A stretch of DNA of 64,000 nucleotides from Flavobacteriales bacterium (GTDB taxonomy: Bacteria; Bacteroidota; Bacteroidia; Flavobacteriales_F; PHOS-HE28), in the NCBI GenBank assembly GCA_024103275.1, contig JAGFIV010000064.1:1-64000 (forward strand). The letters are read 5' to 3'. Made by a program: the position numbers and the translations under genes. The notes below the pieces were generated by a model, which worked only from the letters and a program-made list of their open reading frames with translations, was not told the DNA's origin and ran no database searches. This document shows, piece by piece, positions 52,957 to 62,499 of the stretch (positions are counted from its first letter, which is position 1; each line of letters begins with the position of its first letter).

Positions 52957-53436
52957 ATGAAGGAATTGATCCACCAATACGCGGCCTACGACCTGTGGGC
53001 CAATACGCGCCTCGTGGAGCGGCTCGAACGCGAGGATGAGCGCCTCCTGGACCGGCATGTGAAGAGCAGCTTTCCCTCGCTGCGCCAAACCATGCTGCAC
53101 ATCAGGGATGCCGGGAACACGTGGTACCAGCGGATCTTCGGGGAGCCCGCCCTGGCGTTCGGCGCGGAGATCGGATCGGTGTTGAAGATGAGCACCGTGA
53201 TGCAGGACAGGGTACGCGGGCTTGACGAAGCGGGCCTGAATGCCCCGGTGCACTACGCGCGCGCCAACGGCATGTCCTATGCGCAGCCGCGGTGGCAATT
53301 GCTCATGCACTGTTTCAACCATGCCAGCTACCACCGCGGGCAGGTCATCACCATCATGCGGCAGCTCGACCTGGGCGATGTGCCGGGCACCGATCTGGTG
53401 GCCTACCAGCGGTTGCTGCGGCCGGGAAAACAATGA
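52957..53436 (+). CDS. DinB-family protein
   Basis: 159 residues from ATG 52957 (MKELIHQYAAYDLWANTRL). A four-helix DinB/YfiT fold. The metal-binding His triad is recognisable: one in TMLHIRDAGNTW and two in HCFNHASYHRGQ, the common H-x3-H pattern followed by RGQV. Some relatives are thiol transferases (bacillithiol or mycothiol-dependent), most are uncharacterised. Divergent from the hypothetical protein at 52312. Confidence 0.92.
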   Translation: MKELIHQYAAYDLWANTRLVERLEREDERLLDRHVKSSFPSLRQTMLHIRDAGNTWYQRIFGEPALAFGAEIGSVLKMSTVMQDRVRGLDEAGLNAPVHYARANGMSYAQPRWQLLMHCFNHASYHRGQVITIMRQLDLGDVPGTDLVAYQRLLRPGKQ

Positions 53437-53448
53437 GGCGGCGGGCCG

Positions 53449-54813
53449 TCAAGCCTTGCGTGTGAGCAGGTCGACGCCGAGGTAGGTGCCGGGCGACAGC
53501 GCCAGCAGTTGCTTTTTCACCGCGTCGTCCACATCCAGGCCCTGGATGAACGCCGTGATCTCCTGTTGGCCGATGTGCCCCTTCCCGCGGGTCAGTTCCT
53601 TCAGGCGTTCGTACGGCTGCGGATAGCCATGGCGCCGCAGGATGGTCTGGATGCCTTCCGCCACCACCGCCCATTGGCCGTCCAGGTCGCGGGCGATGGC
53701 CTTTTCGTTCAGTTGCAGCTTGGCGATGCCCTGCAGCAGGGACTGGAAGGCGATCTCGGTATGCGCCATGGGCACGCCGATGTTCCGCACCACGGTGCTG
53801 TCGGTCAGGTCGCGCTGCAGGCGGCTGATGGGCAGCTTTTCACCCAGGTGCATGAACAGGGCGTTGGCCATGCCCAGGTTGCCCTCGGCGTTCTCGAAAT
53901 CGATGGGGTTCACCTTGTGGGGCATGGCGGATGACCCCACCTCGCCCTCCTTCACGGCCTGGCGGAACCAGTCCATGCTGATATAGGTCCAGATGTCGCG
54001 GCACAGGTCGATCAAGATCGTGTTGATGCGCCGCATGGCATCAAACAGGGCCGCCAAGTGGTCGTAGTGTTCGATCTGGGTGGTGAACCGCTGGCGCTTG
54101 AGCCCCAACTGTTCCATGGTGAACCGGTCGGCCAGTGCCGGCCAGTCCAATTCCGGGTAGGCCGCGTGGTGCGCGTTGAAGTTGCCCGTGGCACCGCCGA
54201 ACTTGCAGGTGAACGGGATGCCGTGCAGCAGCTCCAATTGGTCGTCCAGCCTTTCGGTGAACACCTCCAGCTCCTTGCCCAGCCGGGTGGGCGAGGCAGG
54301 CTGGCCATGCGTGCGCGCCAACATGGGCACCCCGGCCCATTGAAGGGCCAGCCCATGGATGCGGTCGCGCAACGCCTGGATGGCGGGCAGGTAATGGCGC
54401 GTCACAAAGTCCTTCAGCAGCAACGGCAGGGCCGTGTTGTTGATGTCCTGGGAAGTGAGGCCGAAGTGGATGAATTCCTTCGAGGCGCCGAAGCCCAAGG
54501 CTTCCACTTGTTCCTTCAGCCAGTATTCCACGGCCTTCACGTCGTGGTTGGTGCGTTGCTCGATCTGTTTGATGGCAAGGGCATCCTGCTCGCCCAGTGC
54601 CCCGATCCGTTGTTCAAGGCCGTCCAAGGCATCGATCCGTGTTCCCTGCAATTCGGGCAGGGGCACCCCGCACAGGAACCGGAACCACCGGACCTCCACC
54701 ACGAGCCGGTAGCGGATCAGGGCCTGTTCGGAAAACCAGGCGGCCAAAGGCGCGGTACGCTTCCAATAGCGTCCGTCCACGGGTGAGATGGCAGTGAGCG
54801 GTCCAAGTTCCAT
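53449..54813 (-). CDS. purB: Adenylosuccinate lyase
   Basis: 454 residues from ATG 54813 (MELGPLTAISPVDGRYWKRT, canonical for the 'SPVDGRY' type). Cleaves SAICAR and adenylosuccinate in purine synthesis. Family elements: FGLTSQDINNTALPLLLKD, ARTHGQPASPTRLGKELEVF and the fumarase/ASL signature GSSAMPHKVNPIDFENAEGN. An exact -7 box lies 7 nt before the ATG. Convergent with dinB. Confidence 0.97.
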   Translation of the reverse strand: MELGPLTAISPVDGRYWKRTAPLAAWFSEQALIRYRLVVEVRWFRFLCGVPLPELQGTRIDALDGLEQRIGALGEQDALAIKQIEQRTNHDVKAVEYWLKEQVEALGFGASKEFIHFGLTSQDINNTALPLLLKDFVTRHYLPAIQALRDRIHGLALQWAGVPMLARTHGQPASPTRLGKELEVFTERLDDQLELLHGIPFTCKFGGATGNFNAHHAAYPELDWPALADRFTMEQLGLKRQRFTTQIEHYDHLAALFDAMRRINTILIDLCRDIWTYISMDWFRQAVKEGEVGSSAMPHKVNPIDFENAEGNLGMANALFMHLGEKLPISRLQRDLTDSTVVRNIGVPMAHTEIAFQSLLQGIAKLQLNEKAIARDLDGQWAVVAEGIQTILRRHGYPQPYERLKELTRGKGHIGQQEITAFIQGLDVDDAVKKQLLALSPGTYLGVDLLTRKA

Positions 54814-54820
54814 GGGGCGG

Positions 54821-54828
54821 CAAAAGTA
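54821..54828 (-). promoter_or_regulatory. -7 promoter box of purB
   Basis: The minus strand reads TACTTTTG, an exact TAnnTTTG, ending 7 nt before the purB ATG. The 17-mer at 54813-54829 is identical to that at 35672-35688. Confidence 0.6.
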
Positions 54829-54888
54829 GGCCCGCGCACACCGACGGCCCATGCCCGATCGGCACGGTATTGGAAGCGGCCTCGCGGT

Positions 54889-54896
54889 TACATTCG
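54889..54896 (+). promoter_or_regulatory. Putative -7 promoter box of the DUF6438 lipoprotein gene
   Basis: TACATTCG ends only 4 nt before the ATG at 54901. TTG at 54870-54872 is 16 nt upstream. Fits a leaderless transcript. Confidence 0.45.
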
Positions 54897-54900
54897 CACC

Positions 54901-55449
54901 ATGCAAGCTTCCAGTCTTTTCGCCGCCGGCCTGCTGGTGGCCCTGTCATTCGGGTGCAAGGGCAAAAAGGACCTGTCCGGCCAGGCCGGTCCTGCGGATC
55001 CCGTGGCCCAAGGCGTGCCGGGGGCCGCGGCAACGGACCAGGTGGAGGCGCCGAAGACGGACGGCGACTCGGTTTACTTCATGATCCAGCGGACGGCCTG
55101 CTACGGCACCTGCCCCACGTACCGCCTGACCATTTACGATGATGGGCTGGCGGTGTATGAGGGGGTTCGTTTCGTGGCACGCCAGGGGCGCTACACCGGG
55201 CATGTGGCCCCGGCCACCATGGAGGCCCTGTTGAAGCTGGCCGAAGCGAAAGGCTTTTTCACCATGGATGACGTGTACGACAAGCCGGTGACGGACCTGC
55301 CCAGCGTGATCATCCGCGTGCATGCGGACCAGCGGGACAAGCAGGTGGTGGGCCGCGTGGGTGCGCCCCAGTCCTTCAGGGACCTGGCCCAGGAAGTGGA
55401 AAACATGCTGGATGCGATCGAATGGACGCGGACCGGCGACCTGCGGTAG
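54901..55449 (+). CDS. DUF6438-type lipoprotein
   Basis: 182 residues with lipoprotein signal: MQASSLFAAGLLVALSFGC (Cys19). A low-complexity linker runs to about residue 55. The globular part begins with FMIQRTACYGTCPTYRLTIY, whose C-x-G-T-C-P-x-Y pattern is the DUF6438 signature. It continues with VYEGVRFVARQGRYTG and TDLPSVIIRV. Function of the domain is unknown. Divergent from purB. The likely transcript start coincides with the ATG. Confidence 0.8.
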   Translation: MQASSLFAAGLLVALSFGCKGKKDLSGQAGPADPVAQGVPGAAATDQVEAPKTDGDSVYFMIQRTACYGTCPTYRLTIYDDGLAVYEGVRFVARQGRYTGHVAPATMEALLKLAEAKGFFTMDDVYDKPVTDLPSVIIRVHADQRDKQVVGRVGAPQSFRDLAQEVENMLDAIEWTRTGDLR

Positions 55450-55527
55450 CCTGCCAGGAAAGGCCAACCGTTCAACCTCATCATGCACGGTTCCACCCCG
55501 GGATCCAACTTTAGGCGGATGAAAGAC

Positions 55528-55535
55528 TAAATTCG
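55528..55535 (+). promoter_or_regulatory. Putative -7 promoter box of the S46 peptidase gene
   Basis: TAAATTCG (TAnnTTCG variant), 57 nt before the ATG at 55593. No clear -33 box. Confidence 0.4.
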
Positions 55536-55592
55536 CGGCCCAGGCGCGGAGCGGGTATTTCAGCCCCCAGATCGACCTTGAACCCAATTGAT

Positions 55593-57830
55593 ATGAGAAG
55601 ACTTTTTTCCATCCTGCTTGCGGTCGTGATCGCAACGGGCAGCGCCTTTGCCGGAGAAGGCATGTGGTTGCTGAACAAGCTGAAACAGGTGAACGAGGCC
55701 CAAATGCGCGAGCTGGGCTTCAAGCTGACGGCGGAGGACATCTACAGCCTGAACAAGGCCAGCATGAAGGATGCGGTGGCCCGGCTGGGCCCGGGGTTCT
55801 GCAGCGGGGAGGTGGTGAGCGCGGAGGGCCTGATGCTGACCAACCACCATTGCGGCTACTCGGCCATCCAAAGCCTGAGCACCGTGGAGGACGACATCCT
55901 CGCCAACGGGTTCTGGGCCATGCAGCGCGACCAGGAGCGCCCGGCGGGCTTCTCGGTGAGCTTCCTGCAGTACATCACCGATGTGACCGACACGGTGCTT
56001 TCCGTGGTGAAGGAGGGCATGAGCGAGGAAGAGCGGGAGGCGGCCATTGATGAAGTGGGCCGGGCCTTGGCGGCCAAGGCCAAGGACGGCCAGGCCTTCC
56101 TGGATGCCAACTTCAAGTCCATGTTCGCGGGGAACCAGTTCTACCTGTTCGTATACAAGACCTATCCCGATGTGCGCCTGGTGGGCACGCCGCCGAATGC
56201 CATCGGCAAGTTCGGCGGGGATACCGACAACTGGCAGTGGCCGCGCCACACGGGGGACTTCAGCATGTTCCGCATCTACACGGGGCCGGACGGCGAACCG
56301 GCCGAATATGCCGAAGGGAACATCCCGTTCAAGCCGCACTGGCACTTCCCCGTGAGCCTGGATGGCGTCAAGAAAGGCGACTTTGCCATGATCATGGGCT
56401 TTCCCGGGAGCACGGACCGTTTCCTGAACAGCGACGGCGTGAAGCTGGCCCTGGACGTGGAACAGCCCAGCCGGGTGAAGATCCGCGGGGAGAAACTGGC
56501 GATCATGAAGAAGCACATGAACGCCAGCAAGGAGGTGCACCTGCAATACGCCGCCAAGTATGCCCAGGTGGCCAACTACTGGAAGTACTTCATCGGCCAG
56601 CAAAAAGGGTTGAAGGCGCAACATGTATTTGACCGGAAGAAGGCGCAGGAGAACGACCTCCAGGCCTGGATCAAGGCGGACCCGGCCAGGGAGCTGAAAT
56701 ACGGCCAAGTGCTCAGCGACCTGGCGGCGGGCTATGCGGAACGCGCCAAATATGAAAAGGCCAGCGTGTACCTGACCGAGGCCGGTTTCGGCAGCGAGGT
56801 CGTCATCGGCGGGCTTCGCCAGCTGATGGGCCTGAAGATGCTGATGGGGCAGGACCCGAAGAACACGGTGAAGATCCAGGCCGCGGCCGACAGGGCGAAG
56901 GCCACGGCGCGCAAGTTCTGGAAGGACTATGACCCGGCGACCGACCAGGAGGTGACGGCCGCCATGTTCCGCATGATGCACGCCGACCTGGACCCGGCCC
57001 AGCAGCCCTCGGTGATTGGCACGGTGATGAAGAAGTACAAGGGCGATTTCGGCAAGTGGTCGGCCGCCCTGTTCAAGACGAGCATCCTCACCGACAGCAC
57101 ACGGCTGATGGCCTTCCTGGCCAAGCCCAGCATGAAGGTGCTGCAGAAGGACATGGGGGTGCAGGCCATGGAAAGCGTGCTCAATTCCTACCGGAACGAG
57201 ATCGGGCCGGCGGTGGGGGCCGCGGAGGAAAAGATCGGGCGCGGTTACCGCCTGCTGGAGGCGGCCATGATGGAGAAGGACCCGGACCGGATGTGGTACC
57301 CGGATGCCAACAGCACAGAGCGCCTCACCTACGGCATCGTGAACGATTACAGCCCCGCCGATGCGGTGCACTACGACCTGCAGACCACCGAGCTGGGGAT
57401 CTTGCAGAAGGAAGACCCCACGAACGACGAGTTCATCGTGCCGGCACGCCAGAAGGAACTGCTGCTGGCCAAGGATTTCGGCCGGTATGCCGATGCCAAT
57501 GGCAACTTGCCCATCAACTTCATCAGCGAGAATGACATCACCGGCGGCAACAGCGGCAGCCCGGTGATCAATGGCAACGGTGAGCTGATCGGAATCGCCT
57601 TCGACGGCAACTGGGAGGCCATGAGCGGCGATATCTCGTACGAGCCGCTGCTGCAGCGCACCATCAGCGTGGACATCCGCTATGTGCTGTGGATCATCGA
57701 CAAGTTTGCCGGGGCGAAACACCTGGTGGACGAAATGACGGTGGTGAAACGGCCGACGGAAACGCCCAGCCCCATCACCTTGCCTGAGGGTACGCCCACG
57801 GAGAGCCGCGCGACGGGTACGCGCAATTGA
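55593..57830 (+). CDS. S46-family dipeptidyl-peptidase (DPP7/DPP11-like)
   Basis: 745 residues from ATG 55593, signal peptide MRRLFSILLAVVIATGSAFA. Periplasmic serine exopeptidase releasing dipeptides, used for peptide nutrition. Catalytic triad: His85/86 in TNHHCGYS, Asp in GGDTDNWQWPRHTGDFS, Ser654 in GGNSGSPVI. The residue 18 after the Ser, which is Arg in DPP11 (Asp/Glu P1) and Gly in DPP7 (hydrophobic P1), reads as Gly672 in AFDGNWEAMSG, so a DPP7-like preference is inferred. The N-terminal FKLTAEDIYSLNKASMKDAV is typical. A strong terminator follows. Confidence 0.95.
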   Translation: MRRLFSILLAVVIATGSAFAGEGMWLLNKLKQVNEAQMRELGFKLTAEDIYSLNKASMKDAVARLGPGFCSGEVVSAEGLMLTNHHCGYSAIQSLSTVEDDILANGFWAMQRDQERPAGFSVSFLQYITDVTDTVLSVVKEGMSEEEREAAIDEVGRALAAKAKDGQAFLDANFKSMFAGNQFYLFVYKTYPDVRLVGTPPNAIGKFGGDTDNWQWPRHTGDFSMFRIYTGPDGEPAEYAEGNIPFKPHWHFPVSLDGVKKGDFAMIMGFPGSTDRFLNSDGVKLALDVEQPSRVKIRGEKLAIMKKHMNASKEVHLQYAAKYAQVANYWKYFIGQQKGLKAQHVFDRKKAQENDLQAWIKADPARELKYGQVLSDLAAGYAERAKYEKASVYLTEAGFGSEVVIGGLRQLMGLKMLMGQDPKNTVKIQAAADRAKATARKFWKDYDPATDQEVTAAMFRMMHADLDPAQQPSVIGTVMKKYKGDFGKWSAALFKTSILTDSTRLMAFLAKPSMKVLQKDMGVQAMESVLNSYRNEIGPAVGAAEEKIGRGYRLLEAAMMEKDPDRMWYPDANSTERLTYGIVNDYSPADAVHYDLQTTELGILQKEDPTNDEFIVPARQKELLLAKDFGRYADANGNLPINFISENDITGGNSGSPVINGNGELIGIAFDGNWEAMSGDISYEPLLQRTISVDIRYVLWIIDKFAGAKHLVDEMTVVKRPTETPSPITLPEGTPTESRATGTRN

Positions 57831-57846
57831 CCGATAAGCCATGCCA

Positions 57847-57886
57847 ACAGGCCCGGATGCACAATGCCATCCGGGCCTGTTTTTTT
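57847..57886 (+). terminator. Intrinsic terminator after the S46 peptidase gene
   Basis: ACAGGCCCGGATG (57847-57859) pairs with CATCCGGGCCTGT (57868-57880) around an 8-nt loop, followed by six T. Confidence 0.93.
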
Positions 57887-58152
57887 GCCCCCATGGCCCG
57901 ATGGCCGCAGGTGCTTGTTGTTGTGCGGCAGTGGATCGGGAAGCGGGAGCTTCCGTTCCTGCCTGCCGTTCGGGGAAGAAGCATCTGGCCGCAACGTGCC
58001 ATCCATGATCTGCCGGGCCAGGGATAACGGGATGAACCGTGGGGAAGGGGTGAAGGTGGCAAGGCAAGTGATGAAGACGGTTTGCGTGGCCGCATCCCAC
58101 CTTCTTCGCGGGATAGCATGGGCGCGCCATCAACCCGTTCCTTGCCGGCGCC
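57887..58152. other. Intergenic region without a supported gene
   Basis: Between the S46 terminator and the stop of the small secreted protein. Frames are short or antisense artefacts. No repeat or RNA structure noted. Confidence 0.45.
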
Positions 58153-58524
58153 TCAGTATTTCTTGGGCATCAACGCCAGGTCCTGCCGGAAACTGGTCGT
58201 GCCTGGCGGAATGGGCGGTACCGTTCGCCGCCGGTCCAGGTAGCCGTTCTCCAGTTCCACCCGCAGCTCAAACGGCTGTCCGGCGGCCACAAACAGGGCG
58301 TACAGGCCATCAGCGTTCACCGGGGTGACGGCCCGTCGCTTGCCGTCGGTAGTGTAGTATCCAACAAGGCAATCGTATACCGGCTTGCCCGTCAGGCTGT
58401 CGGTCACGGTGCCGACCACCTGCACCAAGGGGGCCTTGGCCGCTGCGGGAGGTTCTTGGCAGATGCCGTTCACGGGCAGCCAAGGCAGCAGGCCCAGCAG
58501 AAGGATGGCACCCCGGTGTTGCAT
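58153..58524 (-). CDS. Small secreted carboxypeptidase-regulatory-like domain protein
   Basis: 123 residues from ATG 58524. Signal peptide MQHRGAILLLGLLPWLPVNG (cleaved near ICQ). The mature ~95 residues are one beta-sandwich of the CarboxypepD_reg-like/CnaB type: VVGTVTDSLTGKPVYDCLVG, then YALFVAAGQPFELRVELENG. Such domains usually sit at the start of TonB-dependent receptors. Here it stands alone. Function unknown. Confidence 0.7.
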   Translation of the reverse strand: MQHRGAILLLGLLPWLPVNGICQEPPAAAKAPLVQVVGTVTDSLTGKPVYDCLVGYYTTDGKRRAVTPVNADGLYALFVAAGQPFELRVELENGYLDRRRTVPPIPPGTTSFRQDLALMPKKY

Positions 58525-58641
58525 GCCCCGTTTTACGGGGCATGCCGGGGATCGGTTCGGGACGTGCGGCCCGGCGTGGCGGGTAGGCAACAAGTGCCGG
58601 GTATCCGTGCGGCCCATGGCAGGCGCTTCCCTTGCCGCAGG

Positions 58642-60531
58642 TCAGCGCCGTTTGCGGGCCTGCTGTTGCTGCTTTTGGATCTCCTCCATCCGCAGTTGCC
58701 ACTTGCTCTTCTTGCGCGGCTTCTTCATGTTGGCCAGCAGTTCCGCGCGCAGCTTGTCCTCGTTCATCAGCCAGCGGGTGATCACCGTGGTCTGCAGGAT
58801 GCTGATCACGTTGGCCAGGAGGTAATAGTAGCTCAGTCCGGAGGGCAGCGAGTTCATGAAGAACAGCATCATCACCGGGAAGAGGTACATCATCACCTTC
58901 ATGTTCGGCATGCCCTGCTGCTGGGGCATCTGCTTCTGGTTCACCAGGGTATACAGGATGGTGCTGGCGGCCATCAGCAGGGTGAAGAGGCTCACGTGGC
59001 TTCCGTAGGCGGGAATGGTGAAGGGCAGGTTGAGGATGCTGTCGTAGCTGCTGAGGTCATCGGCCCACAGGAAGGACTGTTGGCGCAGCTCGATGCTGCT
59101 GGGGAAGAACCGGAACATGGCATAGAGCACGGGCAGTTGCAGCAGCATGGGTACGCAGCCGGCCATGGGGCTCACGCCTGCCTTGCGGTACAGGTCCATG
59201 GTGGCTTGCTGCCTCTTCAACATGTCCTCCTTGCCGAACTTGGCGCTGATGGCGTCGATCTCGGGCTTCAGGGCGCGCATCTTGGCGCTGCTCTTGTAGT
59301 TGCGGAAGGCGATGGGCAGCAGCAGCACCTTGATGGCGATGGTGAGCACCAGGATGATGATGCCGTAGCTGAGGTTGAACCGGTGCAGGAAGTTGAAGAT
59401 GGGGATCACCAGGAAGCGGTTCATCCAGCCGAAGATGCCCCACCCCAGGTCGATGATGCGGCTGAACTGCGGTATGCCGGTGCGCCGCAGGGTGTTGAAC
59501 TGGTTCGGGCCGAGGTACATGCGCATGTCCAGCACGGCATGGTCGCTGGGTTCCTCGGCGAAGAAGAGCTTCGCCCCATAGCGCTTGGAGAACAGGGTGT
59601 CGTTGGGCAGGGTAGTGATCGAGATCTCCGAGCCGTTGCTGTTGAACCCGTCGTCCTTCACCATGGCCACGGTGAAGAAATCCTGCTTGAAGGCCACCCA
59701 GTTGGTCCGTCCCTCCAGTTTTTTGGAATCGTCCTTGGTTTCACTGAGGAAATCCCTGTCGCTGTTGAGGTACTTGTAGAACACCGTGCAGCTGCGCTCC
59801 TCGGTGGGCCGGTGCTTTTCGTTGTGGAAGCCGGTGAGGTCCCAGTGGAACATCACGTTGCGGGGATCCACCTCGGGCAGGCCCACCAGCTCCGCCGTGG
59901 CCTTCATGAACCAGGAGGCGCTGTCCAGCTGGTAGGTGATCTGGATGTACTTGCCCGGGTCGGTGGTGGCCGCCTTGAGGCGCACGCCCATGTCCCCCAG
60001 CTTTTCGGCGCTGAAGTTCATGTCCTTGGTGCTCAGCTTCAGGTTGCCCAGGAAGAAGTTGTACTCATACAGGCCGCTGTCCGGCACCATGAGCATCAAC
60101 GGCTTGTGGCCGTAATAGGTCTTGTAGTCCTTCAGGCGGATCACATTGGGCCTGGCCCCGTAGGTGTTGATGGCCACCTGCAGGTGTTCGTTCCCGATCA
60201 CGATCACCTCATTGGTGCCCTGTGCGGCCGGGGCGAAGATGCCGTAGCGGTCCCGCAGGCCGGCGGCCCTCAGGCTGTCTGCACGGGCGGTGTCCGCAGC
60301 CAAGGAATCCGTGCCTGTTGGCATGGGGTTTTCCGGGGCGGCTGCTGCCTTTTGGTTACTGGCCAAGGCCGAGTCGGCCTGCCGGGCCTGTTCCTGTATG
60401 GCCAGGGCGGCGAGGCTGTCCTGTTCCTGCTGCATGCGGGCCCGTTCCTCGGCACTCGGCATGGTGAGGTATTGGTAGCCCACCAGGATCAGGACGATGA
60501 GGATGATGCCGATGATCGAATTGCGGTCCAT
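58642..60531 (-). CDS. yidC: Membrane protein insertase YidC
   Basis: 629 residues. N-terminal TM (MDRNSIIGIILIVLILVGYQY) followed by a ~330-residue periplasmic domain (with TYGARPNVIRLKDYKTY and a Trp-rich region). Then the conserved YidC/Oxa1 core: YGIIILVLTIAIKVLLLPIA, AGCVPMLLQLPVLYAMFRF and YYYLLANVISILQTTVI. Length is at the long end, as in Bacteroidota. The C-terminus is strongly basic (Lys/Arg/Gln-rich), probably binding the ribosome. A TATCTTCG -7 box lies about 45 nt upstream. Downstream of pyrG. Confidence 0.97.
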   Translation of the reverse strand: MDRNSIIGIILIVLILVGYQYLTMPSAEERARMQQEQDSLAALAIQEQARQADSALASNQKAAAAPENPMPTGTDSLAADTARADSLRAAGLRDRYGIFAPAAQGTNEVIVIGNEHLQVAINTYGARPNVIRLKDYKTYYGHKPLMLMVPDSGLYEYNFFLGNLKLSTKDMNFSAEKLGDMGVRLKAATTDPGKYIQITYQLDSASWFMKATAELVGLPEVDPRNVMFHWDLTGFHNEKHRPTEERSCTVFYKYLNSDRDFLSETKDDSKKLEGRTNWVAFKQDFFTVAMVKDDGFNSNGSEISITTLPNDTLFSKRYGAKLFFAEEPSDHAVLDMRMYLGPNQFNTLRRTGIPQFSRIIDLGWGIFGWMNRFLVIPIFNFLHRFNLSYGIIILVLTIAIKVLLLPIAFRNYKSSAKMRALKPEIDAISAKFGKEDMLKRQQATMDLYRKAGVSPMAGCVPMLLQLPVLYAMFRFFPSSIELRQQSFLWADDLSSYDSILNLPFTIPAYGSHVSLFTLLMAASTILYTLVNQKQMPQQQGMPNMKVMMYLFPVMMLFFMNSLPSGLSYYYLLANVISILQTTVITRWLMNEDKLRAELLANMKKPRKKSKWQLRMEEIQKQQQQARKRR

Positions 60532-60650
60532 GCTTCAGCGCGGAAAGAGGAAGGGGGCTTTGGTGAAGGGCGCGAAGATAGCCCGGAAGCCATTGGGGCC
60601 CCGTACTATTTACGGGCCTTGGGCGGAGGTGCGGGCGGGTGGCCGCAGCC

Positions 60651-62450
<1,800 letters not shown>

Positions 62451-62499
62451 TTACTTCCGGTTCGCAGCCGCCCATTGCCCGGGCTCCCGGCCCGACCGG

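Noticed and set aside
55560-58133. Long minus-strand open frame opposite the S46 peptidase
   Set aside because: Antisense artefact; the plus strand carries a complete S46 catalytic triad and signal peptide.
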